Origin: Phlebopus portentosus
Taxonomy: Eukaryota; Basidiomycota; Agaricomycetes; Boletales; Boletinellaceae
Direction: 5' to 3'
Length of the DNA stretch: 64,000 nucleotides
Assembly (NCBI GenBank): GCA_037892935.1
Contig: JAYXKI010000003.1
Location: forward strand, 186,001 to 250,000
The stretch's first letter is position 1, and each line of letters begins with the position of its first letter. This document shows, in pieces, positions 48,788-60,000 of this stretch. The notes beneath the pieces are model-generated. The model was not told the DNA's origin. It was given only the letters and a program-made list of their open reading frames with translations, and did not search any database. The translations under genes and the position numbers were made by a program.

Positions 48788-50162
48788 CTAGGGTCGTTCT
48801 TCTAAACTAAAATCTGAAGAGCTGCCGACGGAAGTGGAGTTGTCTCCGTCTTCTGAATCGATGTCATCCTGAAGTTCCCCCGCCAATCGCGAGTCAGTGT
48901 GCGCCTCAGCATCACTTTGAGCAATTCCATCCAAATTCTCGTGTTTTATCTTTCTTCGGCTGCGCTTTCCTCGGACTCCGCTCGTCTCAGCCTCCTTCGA
49001 CGCCTCCATCTGTTGCAACCAGTCCTCTGGGGCTTCGGCTCTCAGCAGTTCCGCAACGTGCTCCTGTAACAGCATCCCTAAGTTCCGATGAGTCCATATC
49101 TCCGAGGAAGAGTTCTAGTCGTCATTACCAATGGCCATTAAGGCGGATCCATCAAATGCTCTGTACATGTCGCGCCTCGGCATGTCCTTTGAGCTTGTCT
49201 TTTTCCGTTTTCGCAATCCCGCGGGCCCTAGTCTTGTTCCGCCGTCTCCTCCGCTATCTTCTATTCGATCCGCTTTGTTGCCGATACCTTTCACATTGCC
49301 GTCGCTGCCATTACCGCTGGCATCGGATGACTCCAATCCTTTAGTATCTTCGTCAATGACACGTTGGCCCCCCTTTCTAGCAACAGCTTTTCTAAGCCTC
49401 GCAAGCTTGCGTATCTTTGTCGCTTCCCGCGCCGCCTTCGGAGCATTGTACAGACAGCCGTATGAAGTGTAATATTCACTTGCAAAATGATGTACGCATT
49501 TTAGCAAGTCCTATATTTAGATCATTGAGGAACCGCCCGGGGAAGTCATCCACAATGCATAAAACTCTCACAGAGGAAGGTACAGGCAGCATTGGTTGCG
49601 AATGCGCGGCCTCACTCCGTGTGACGTGCTGCGACGGAGAAACGGCATCCGAGATAGATGCAGGCTCGGATACGACAAATCCCGGTTGATTCGTTTGTAA
49701 GCCGCTGAGAAAAGAGAAGTCCTCATAAAACTTTCTCCTCTTCTTCGCACTCTGGCCTTTCACAGTTCCCGTACCATCACTTGTGCCCGCATTCTCTCCG
49801 CCCTCCGAAGGAGTACAAGTTCGCCGTCTCGGCTGAGAACTCTCTCTTGAACCCGCGATCTCCTGATGAGCTTTTCGCGCTAAATTTTCTGCTTTTCCTG
49901 AGTCATCTCCTTCTATATCTTCAAAGCTAGAAGTAACGGCACTTCTGCGTTCCTTTATCCTAGAAGTTCCACCGGCATCCAAAGCAATCCGGTTCCCGTG
50001 GACGTCACGCCCAATGTTACGAGCCTGACGATGCGTCTGTGATGATTTTCGAGAAACCCGAATTTTGCTTTCGGCAGCCGTACCGGGTTGCACCCTAGAT
50101 CCATCGGGATGCAATCTCAAGGTCGCAAGGTCATGTACTGTGCTGCGACGTCGGATGCTCAT
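48788..50162 (-). CDS. Probable Rrn10-like UAF subunit (RNA polymerase I upstream activation factor)
   Basis: Three exons, about 430 residues. The first exon is hydrophilic with basic patches (GQSAKKRRKFYEDF) and looks disordered. A 43-nt intron (branch CTAAAT) leads to DLLKCVHHFASEYYTSYGCL; then, after another acidic and basic stretch, DMYRAFDGSALMAIG splices to MLLQEHVAELLRAEAPEDW. The two conserved pieces align with yeast Rrn10 as I remember it (VHYYATQ; then NAFDETSLITLGLLIEKWV), which is part of the factor bound upstream of the rDNA promoter. The yeast protein is far shorter (about 145 residues), so this would be an expanded form. The Ser/Glu-rich end is FSLEERP. The match is short and from memory; the assignment is tentative. 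Confidence 0.5.
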
Positions 50163-52079
50163 TTCGAGCTTAAGTTGACTATCGTGGTCTGGAGTGAAGA
50201 AGACTGATTTTCGGAAACAATCTGTTTGGGAACTGTATGGTCACGGGGACGTCGATCGAGACTGCCGAAGGAAGAATGATCGACGCGATAGGGTTCCTCC
50301 GCCAGATTCACACTCGTCTTCCGAAATCAGGCGCCCGTTCGCCATTCGGAACGAGATAACATGGTTTAAATCGTCATCTGGTGAGATTAAACGGATAATC
50401 TCGAATTGCTCGTCGACCCTTTCATCCTTATCGATGCTTAGTCTGCTTTCCTTGTTCAGCCAGTAAGTATGGCACGCCGGCAATTTCATTACGCTTTTGT
50501 ACCTGAGCTTACGGTTTACATGTATGTGTTACGCCGCCAAAGATAAACGCAGAAAAGCCTCTACGCCGAAAATACCCGCTTGATTTTCCGCCTTCAACCA
50601 TTGCTGTCAACTAGAATTTCGTCTGAATCTTCTAAAAATAATGCCAAATGAACAGCCAAATTACACCGTGATTCGTCAGTCCGGTTGTAAAATGCAATTA
50701 TCTCCTCTGATCAAGATTTATGACTCAATTCAGATCTCCAGTAAGTGCTCATGTGGAATGTTTGTCTCATACCGTTCAGTCTCTTCGCAGGAGGCCATCA
50801 AGCTCGTCGGAATCACGTTTGGTACCCAGTCACATAGCGCTCTGTACCGATCCAATGAACTGAGGAGCATAGATTCTGATCTGGGACAGACGGGTTCGTG
50901 TCTACCTTCAGTACTTAAAAAAGATGCGGTAGCGTTCCAGTAACGAAGAGAGGCTCGGGAATGACGAAGTTAAGCTGCAAAAGTCCTTTGCTGTCCGTCA
51001 GCTTCTGATGCTCCATAGCTTATCTTAGCCATTGATATTCTTAGGAGTCGGCGGAGAGACAGTGCCTTCGTTCAATTCAGTTTCAGTCTAGTATTACGAA
51101 AACGTCCGTTCATCTACGGGTTTCGTCGGCGAAAGCACATTGTAGGATGCGATTGGAACGCTCGTATCGAGGAGCGATCGCACACTCGAAGAATCGAAGC
51201 TTGTTTCGAGTCATCTATTGACCCCATTGATGAAGAATGTAGTGAGATATGCGCACGTTCTTCTGTAACGTCGCTTGTTATTTTTCTACAGAAGGTACCA
51301 CTTTCTGTTCTCTCACGTGCAGACCTCTTGCGAGGTTTTTGCTGTTTCATAGCGCTTCTTAAACCAGGTGCCCGCTTTTCCGATTTATCGCGCGATGCTA
51401 TTGGCGTTCGCCCACTAGATCAGCGCTTTTATGCAATTCCTTCAAGGACAAGCGGCACTTGTTACGTATGCGATTCATTTTGCCGGATTCTCCGCGAATA
51501 TATTTCAAAGTCGCCAGGGCTATGGGCTAAATGTATAGGCCATATATACCATACCATGCTGGGGGCAACCTTAAAATACATTCAAGTTGCGGGATGGGGA
51601 CTGACTCCGACTGATGGCTCTCCAATACCATTCAACGCGGGCTCTTCTCGAGAATTTTCCGCAAACATGTGCCAATAATAACACATTGGCAAAAGAAATC
51701 CCTACGAGTCACAAGCTCTAGCAAACAGTCGTAGGCTCCCAGGTGAAGGGCTGATTGACAGGTATGTCCTCTACTCCCCTCGCTCGGAACTTTTGCCACA
51801 TGGGAAACGGGCGATGATGTCGTATATACCTAGTACGATATGATGTTTCCGTCTCTGAAGAGGAGTGCACACGAGCGTTTTTAATCTGGTCGAAGCAGGT
51901 ACACCAAGTACGATTCGGTATGGAAGCCGGAAGGCATCAAGATTAACATATAAGGCCTAGCCACAATGGAAGTTTCTTATAGTACAGTTTATGCGCAGAT
52001 AGAGCGAACGAGCTCGCGGAAAATGTGTCTTCCTACCTGACACCGATATCATATGCTCAACGATCGACCACATCGCAAT
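50163..52079. other. intergenic, no gene supported
   Basis: About 1.9 kb. Frames of 100-116 codons at 50641-50943 and 51328-51678 (+) have no recognisable domain, signal peptide or exon pattern, and I do not support them as genes. Confidence 0.4.
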
Positions 52080-53307
52080 TCAGCGTGCTGGCACAGGCTC
52101 CCATGCACCCTTGTCATTTCGCTGCCAGGTCCGGGAGCTCGGAAAAATAACGGTCTGAAGGCAGGGTGCGAGCCCTGCCCATTGCTTTGCGGTACGAGAT
52201 TCTGCCTCCATATCCAGAATCGAACGTACATTTCGGTGACAGGGAAACTCAAGCCGTGTGAGGTCGGGAAAGGATCGAAGAACGCTCGTCATCGTTGTGA
52301 ATAGCTCCTGTATGTCTGACGATCAGATAAATTCAAGAATTCTGCAAAAGGCTTACGAACAGACTCGTTATGAAAGTCTGAAGATATATTATGAAGCCGA
52401 AGAGATTGTAGAGCAGGTAAGCACGCGGCGACCGCCCGCACAAGAACCGACGACCAGCCAGGCGTTGCGACGCTGAAACTTAAAACCGGTGCCGACGTCC
52501 GACCTAACGAAGGAACAATGCATCCAACTTCAAAGTCTACGTTCGGGGAATGCCACGCGAGGGTGATTCGTCGTACAGGACGCCCGGGGACCAAGGCAGG
52601 AGCAAGACGACGAGATCCCATATATGAAGATAATGCAGGCAATGCCGTAGGCGGTAGCGAAATCGGCGATGCATTCCTCAAGTCCGGATTGTTTGAAGGT
52701 GTATCGCCGCCTAAACAAAGGGAGGTGATGGAAGGGTGGCGAACGAGAAACTCTGATAAAGGCGCTGGGTTCGGAGATAGGTCTGCGATGGAAGAGAATG
52801 TTATCAGGCGCGGGAACGTGCAGCCGTTGAGAGCTGGCAAATATGGACCTTCCACCGCGAGGTGGAGCGCTGTAAGCTGAGAAAGTGACTGCAACACCGT
52901 TGAAAGAATAGGACCTAATCTCGCTACAACATTTCTGGACTCCCTGAATCGAATCACCACGTAAAGTTTTGACTTCTTTTCCCGAACCATAATGCTCACC
53001 TGATCATTATGACGAACTCACGAACAGATTGTGCTGCCTGCGGTTTTTTCTGCAGAGACTCAAAGCACTGCAGGGCCTGGGGTATCGTCGCGAGCTCCAA
53101 ATGACGATAGATTAATCTCTCCGAAACTTCATTGAACGCAGTGTTAGCTCGTGCGGCAGATGTAAGCGTAGTTCTCGGAACATGCTCAAGAATGTGATGA
53201 AAAATTTCCACTGGGAAATTCTGAGCATCTGAAGATGTCCCAGCATGGCCAGAAGAATGATGATGATTCGAGGACGAAGAAGACGGCCGAGTATGTGAGT
53301 TTGGCAT
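52080..53307 (-). CDS. F-box/LRR-like protein
   Basis: Three exons, about 400 residues. The first exon has a His/Ser-rich lead (MPNSHTRPSSSSSNHHHSSG) and an F-box (NFPVEIFHHILEHVPRTTLT, then ARANTAFNEVSERLIYRHLE). The second carries leucine-rich segments (LSQLTALHLAVEGPYLPAL, HPSITSLCLGGDTPSN, CLPALQSLRLHNISSD). The third begins ELFTTMTSVLRSFPDLTRLE and ends GAWEPVPAR. The second junction uses a non-standard GTTCGT donor if it is to stay in frame. Likely a substrate adaptor of an SCF ubiquitin ligase; unrelated in detail to the F-box protein at 1.8-3.1 kb. Confidence 0.7.
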
Positions 53308-55281
53308 GGCTGAAAAGCACGTCAGTCGATAGAACGGGTGACGGAAATAAAGAACACCTTGATCAGCTTACAGGCAGAATTTATAGGAACCTCTTAAAAT
53401 AAATGACCAAACTTACTTCAGGCACCAACGGTAAGAGACCTTTTCAATTAGGAGTTTGATGGAATTCGGTCTGATCCAGAGGCTTCAGCTAAGCGGCCTT
53501 TTGCATAACCGGACTCGCTGGTCGCGATGGGTCAATTTAATTGACTAGTTGGCCTTCCTCAGCTGTCCGTCCTCGTCTGTGGGTCCGGTTAGCCTGGGCA
53601 AGATCTTGAGATCTTGTATAAGGTTCGCCCGACCATCGCAGATTTGTTTCATCCCTGGAGAGCGCTTCATATAAGCCGTAATCCATGCGGTCCTAATCAG
53701 CAAGCAAAGTTCCTGGACCAGTGGAGGACCACGAAGATGGAGGAAGGTGAGCATCTAAGTTATGGAATAGCTTCTTTCGGCACGACGGCAAGATTGAAAC
53801 TCCGCAGAGTGTCTGCTTACCCCTTCCGGAACTCTTCTTCATCAAACTTCCACCCACAAATAAAACCTGATATGCTTCTGATACGATTACCAGCAATGGA
53901 GCTTTTAGCGCATTCTGTATCCGATGTTCCTTTACGCATACCAGCTCAGCTGACACGAAAAGGTTCAATACACACGTTGTTTGCGAATATGGTTGGTGAA
54001 TCACACAACTTGAACAATCTCATTCAATTCTCTCATCGTGCAGCGATCAAAGAACAGTTTCGGGCCGATCGGAAATTATATTAAGAACATGAGATTATTT
54101 TTGTCTTGTGACGGTTGAGGGGCATCTCGGTAAATAAGAGAGAGAATCGGGTTTAGATGACGGCCTCCGTGGTTGTCTACACGAGTACTACATAGTGATT
54201 TCATTCGTAAACATTCGATGGAGCGGATCCCACGGAAATTTGCCTCGGATCCGTTGTCCTTTGCCTCACGGCCTTTCTTTCCCGTGCCCTATTCTTGGGT
54301 GAATGGCAGGCACCAAACGAAAGGAAACCCCGAAACCTGCTCTATTTTTGCGACGGAGCAAGAATCCTGCTTGCCGCCGGCTTCGACAGTCCCCGCTTCG
54401 AGGAAAATGCAACGCTCAAAACGCAGATAGGCTACTTAATTGGATCTCTTCTCCTGGTAAAAAGTCAGGTCATCAGTCTTTGCCCAAATCTTAATGCGGA
54501 AGACTCATTCTCATTCGCGAATACTGTTGGAATTCCTCCTATATGGCGTCATGGAGGCTTTCCGATGGCACCTGTACAGGACTGCTACTTATCCGGTCGA
54601 TGAAGACCATAATCGGATGAATTTCCGACTTTAAGAGGTGCAATGGAAACATATTGTGCTCACGGTAGACATCTTTTAGTTGGGTCTGTGAAAGAAGAAG
54701 ACTCTTGTGCAATGCGGAGCTTAAGTACATGGGCCTCACACTCGGAGAGCGGGCACATGGTACTACTGCGCAAGAAGCTACAGAACAGAAGAACATCGCT
54801 GCCTCTTCTCATCGGTTAAACGCTTTTCGTCCGTTCCCGACATCCTCTTTCATTGCTCCCTAATTTACATCAAAGCGTTGGCGAGATGCCGGACGGTAGC
54901 ACGTCGCATGTTATGAAGTTTCACTGTCAATTCTCGAAGATGTGTGGCTACGTCCTCACTTCAGTGACGTTCCAATCGTATCTCCTTTTCTGGTGTGAAC
55001 AATGCTCTTTAAGTTCTTTTACAAGAAATTGAAAATAGCCTAAGTTTTGACTTGAGCGATACCAAGGATAGGGAGGCAATTTCGCCGATTTAGGACTGCT
55101 GATGCATGCACCATTCCGCTGTAGATACTGGCCTTTGCACTTTGCAGCATTTCTGGAGAATTTCCTGCAGGAGATCGTGTCGTTAGTTAATCGTCGATCT
55201 GCAAATAGAGCGGAGTTTGAACAGTTAGAAGTCCGGATGCAAAAGTACCCGAGCCGATCTTTGATTTCTTATTTCGTCACC
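53308..55281. other. intergenic, no gene supported
   Basis: About 2 kb. A 102-codon frame at 54295-54603 (+) contains ILLAAGFDSPRFEENATLKT, which reads like protein but matches no family I know and has no clear partner exons. The remainder is featureless. Confidence 0.35.
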
Positions 55282-56873
55282 ATGTTCCGCCTAGGCTATG
55301 TTTTCAAGAACGCACGGAATCCCGCACGACTTGACTTACGAAGAGTCTTGTGCTGCCCCGGAAAGAACTCTATTGATTTAGCCCTTAACATTTCGTCCTC
55401 TGGGCGCTTTTTGATGACTTTCTTTGGATCGAACAATAAACAACCCGAAATCGACGATCCTGGGAATTACGAGATCATTCTTCCTCCGGAACCTGCAGTC
55501 TGGGGTATTAATCATATCCCTGTTAGAAGTGTCCCAAGCCATATTTCAAGACCGGCGTACGCTATACCCGGTAAAATTGTCCAAGATTCAGACCCATATC
55601 ACGGTGAACCATACACGGGAGATGGGAGGATCAAACTAAACAGCGAGGAAGAGAGGAAACTTCGCCGAGCCAACAATTTAGCCAAACGCGCACTTGATAA
55701 GGCCTCAGAACTTATTAGTGTTTGTACCTTTCTTTACATACTTATTTCGATTATTGATGATATAGCATTTGTAGATTGGCGTTCGTACCAACGAAATTGA
55801 TGCGGCATTACATGAATTTATCGTCGCAAACAATGCCTATCCTTCTCCCCTGCGATACGCAGGCTTCCCAAAATCTTGCTGCACAAGTATTAACAATATT
55901 GTCGTCCACGGCATCCCGGATGAGTAAGTGGTCTCAGATGCTGTGCTTTGACATTCGCTAAAGGAGATAGTCGTAAACTTCGAGACGGTGATATTGTCAA
56001 TGTGGACGTCACCGTTTTCCTCGACGGATTTCATGGCGATACATCAAGAACATTCCTCGTTGGGGATGTGGTAATGTATCTCATGACTGTCTCATCGGGG
56101 CGTAACTTACGGTCGTTTCTGCAGGACCATATGGGCAGAGAGCTTGTTCAAGCTACAGAGGAAGCGTTGGAATTGGGGATCCGACAATGTAGACCTGGAG
56201 CTCCGCTCAAGTCAATAGGGGCTACTATTCATTCATACACAAAGTCTCGCAATTTGTCAATTTCGGAACAGTTTACTGGTCATGGCATTGGAAAAGTCTT
56301 CCATCGTCCGCCCTGGATTCTTCATCACCGTAAGTCTAGACTGGGAATTTCGTCTTATCTGAGGACGTATTTACTTCGACTAATGATCTTTTTTTGAACG
56401 CACTTCGCGTCGTTTCCGATTCGATCTGAAATGGACGATGACTTCGTTTCCGGCCGATCTTGATCCCCTCTTCTACTTGCCATATTCAAATTACGTTCTT
56501 GACCAATGCCAAGCAGACAATGACGAACCAGGAATAATGCTTCCGGGGCACTGCTTTACCATTGAGGTGGGATAGTCTGATCGCCTTCTGTGGTTCGCCG
56601 TTCTGACCCGTCTTCTCTTCTGCTTCCTCATATTCTTGGCTATCCAATTTCGCGGCTTGGCCATGCTTCTATCCACCAGCCAGCTCTCATAGTAGGCCCT
56701 GATCCAAGGGCGTGGGTCTTCCCTGATGGATGGACAGCATCAACGATGGTATGGTTTTGGAAATTCCTATGCTTAATATCTTCTCACACTGTCGTCAGAA
56801 TGGCAGTCGAAGCGCACAGGCTGAACATACTGTCCTTATAACTGAGACCGGCGTTGATGTTCTGACTCGATAA
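55282..56873 (+). CDS. Type I methionine aminopeptidase, probably mitochondrial
   Basis: MetAP removes the initiator methionine. The start at 55282 ([20 protein letters not shown]) looks like a mitochondrial presequence, followed by the lead [14 protein letters not shown] and [13 protein letters not shown]. Conserved blocks: [43 protein letters not shown] with a metal-site His, [20 protein letters not shown] with both metal Asp residues, [19 protein letters not shown] with a metal His, [10 protein letters not shown], and [19 protein letters not shown] with the last Glu. Two introns near the 3' end are long for this window (about 190 and 115 nt). At the junction 55925-55970 the donor and available acceptors leave the frame one base out, so the gene may be damaged or carry a sequence error. 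Confidence 0.8.
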
Positions 56874-57006
56874 ACATCTTCGTAGTCCATTTAGCAAGAA
56901 ATCGGAGATATTAAAACAAAACACGTATGTAGATTAGATACTATACATAGTTCGCAAAGCATATGCACCGTATTCTACAGGCACAAACACAAACTAAAAG
57001 GACAAT

Positions 57007-60000
57007 TCAACTTGCAACGGCTGCACGATCCTCCAAGAAAGATGCTAAGACTTCCAGCAGATCACCAGGTTCATCGCTTGCGGCCTCTTCGGAGCTTGAC
57101 GCTACGGTAGCTTTTGCCTTCGTCACCAGAGCTTGAAGGTCCATTGTCATCTCACCCGTCATCCCCCGACGTAAACGATCAGCTAGAGTAAGGGATTTCC
57201 GTCTTAGACGACGCTCTCGCTCGCGATCTTTCGTCATGCTTGTGTCCGCTTTAAGTCCGTACCCGACACCTTCCGACTGCTGTGGTACGTCTTCTAGCTC
57301 CATATCGCCACTCTGCTCTCCGTTATGCTTGGATAGCCACATGACAAGCTGGGTCGATGCATAGAGCAGTATCGTTTCCAATGTCTGTTTATACACTTGC
57401 ACTTCGGAATGCAGCGAAGATGCAGGCGTGGAACCTAATGGTGTCTTCCTGCTCGCAAAGAAGTGAAGCGTCTCATAGGCACAGTTGCCGAGCTCCAATA
57501 AGGTACCAATAGACGCGGGTTCACCCATAGTCACCTTTGAATGCTACATTAAAAACGGAAGTCAATATTTAAGATTCCGTTCATAGGTTGAAAGAGGCAA
57601 GCGTCAATACGTACCGGAACAACTAATGCCTCTTTTATTGGCCATTCTTCAGGGTCCCTGAGAAGGACTACTTCGGCTCCGCCAATGACACTTAGAGTCG
57701 AGATCACATTAGCTGTTACTCCGAAAAGTCGTCGGACGACGCCTGCAAGGATAGGTCGCTTAACACTGTCCAATAGCTCGTTAAGACTCGTCACTGATGC
57801 ATCCGACGTTTCCCGATCAATTCTTAACCTCTCCTCGGCCGTAATTGGCTCCAAAAGCCCAGTGAGATGCTTCGGGTGCGTAAGGGCATAATTAAGTTGT
57901 TGTATTAAAGGAAGAGCTAGCTCTGCGAACGATCGCGATACCGACGACATCGGAGAAGTGATTCGAGAAGTGCTGGAAGCAGCGCCAGATACCATGAGGT
58001 AGAAAAGCTCAACAGTAAGCTCGAGCTCCTCAATGAATGCCATTGTTAAAGGGTCGTCGTTAGTCCAAGAGAGCGCCCTGGAAAGCTGTTGCCCATATAA
58101 TTGCACGAAGCCGACTAACTGTGATTCAATGAAATGCTGCGGGCTGGATAAATGGCTAATGACGCCCGTCATGTTCGCAAGCATTAGACAGTAAGCCTTG
58201 TGCACAGGGCTCCGTTCCCCCGGAAGCTCAGGCAATATAACATCTACTGCACCCTCACCAAGCGCGACCGATACGCTATTATTTGAGTAGGCAGCAACGA
58301 CGCTTTCACTTGCGAGCCTTTCGGCGGTAAACGAAATCGACGCGAGTGTCTGGTGGAAGTAGAGAACCTGAGGCGCATACAAAGGCTGACCTCGATTACG
58401 GAGAAGATCGAGGACCACCAAACCCGACATGTCCGCTTGGGACAGAACCTTCAAGCTAGCATCAATTACATCGGTCTCCTGACATCTCGTCAACCAAACA
58501 TTTGAGGAGCTATGAAGGCCAGACCGAGTGCACTGCTGAAATACTGCGACAAGCAACTCTATATCTTTGTCTAAGTCAACGTCAAGTCTGGTTCGTGCGA
58601 TATCGAACGCAAATCGTAGCGCGTCGATCACTAAAAGAAGAGCCGTGGTGAAGGTTCTTCCCATGAGGAGTCTGTGCTCGGCTCGAACATCCTGAGATGC
58701 GCGGTTCAACTGTTGGCAGTTCCTGGCACAATAGTAAATGATCTGCAAGAGACTACGATGGAAAGGATTCGTGACACCGCCCATGAAAGACCTCCCGGGC
58801 GGAAAGGCGTCGCTCGTCAAGGTGCCGTTGATGCTCTCAAGCAGTGACATGAAACTCTTCGTCTGCTGCTTAGTCTCTGAAGTAGAGAACCACGCTGCTT
58901 CAAGAAGACCAAGTAGGACTTGTAACCTACTGCCATGAATAGTAGACATGAAGTCACCCGACCTCTGCTCGCTAGCAATGGTTCGAGAAACGGATGCAGC
59001 TGCTGCCAGTAGTATGGTTCGCGCGCCCGCATGACCACGAAGGTACCCCTTCACCTGCTCCAAAAGAAAGCGCCACGACTCCGCCAAAGAAAGCTGAGAA
59101 TGTGCTAGTGACATGTTCAAGTTGGCTGAATAGACTAGATGTTGCACCCGCACTGCATTTCTGACTCCCTTTTCGAAACGAAGCAAGTCTTGTAACAAAC
59201 GGACCGCTAGCATAAAGTTATCGCCGAAATCGCGTTCGCCGACGGGCTCCACGGAACGCAGACTCTCAATCGAAAGCGGTGAGAATGAGGAGCCTAAGAT
59301 GCTGGAAAGTTGATCGTAAAGCCCGGGATCATAAGATGATGAAATGGCCTCTGAGACAGCATCTATGAAAGATTCTTCGCCTTTGAACATTGATATAGCT
59401 TCCTTGAAACTCCCAGGCTGTTCTTTGGTCGCGTCTTTACCGGAGCGTAGATGCATGGCTATGTCGGATCCGAGAATTCGTAGTGCATGAGCTTTTGCCT
59501 TCGTCCGATATGCGTGATCTGCGACAGCTCCATGCAAATCAGAATGGATACCGTCTTCTGTTTCGACCTCCTTTCCGGTTGTGTAATCCGGAGCAGGACC
59601 TAGTTCCTGCCTGGTGATCGCACTTATGTGCCTCCAGAATTCGACATCGCCTCTGGTCGGCTCTAGCGTTGCAAGGTGATCAAGACTTCGAGTCCAGACG
59701 ATGTCGAGGAAGCTCATCACAGATACTAACAGGTGCGGATTTGCCTCCCATAGCTCCTTCCAACTTGTCAGGGCCGAACAAGCAGCCTCCACAGCACTGG
59801 CAGTTGTTGTAGTAGATGAGGATAACTCGGGTGCTTTGTCGGCCTCTTGACTTTCCGTGGCCTTTCCTTTACCCTTCGAAGGATGGACTCGAAACTGCCC
59901 GGCAACAAACAGGACAGCTAACGCGGGCTGTTTCTCTACAGCAACGCAAACGAAGGCCCAAATTGCGTTCCGGAGTTCAAGGTCATCATACGGATGTCGC

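Noticed and set aside
50641..51678. Two 100-116 codon frames between the Rrn10-like and F-box genes
   Set aside because: Random-looking composition, no homology recognised, no consistent splice structure.
54295..54603. 102-codon frame containing GFDSPRFEENATLKT
   Set aside because: Looks protein-like but has no recognised family, no clear start context and no flanking exons; left unannotated.
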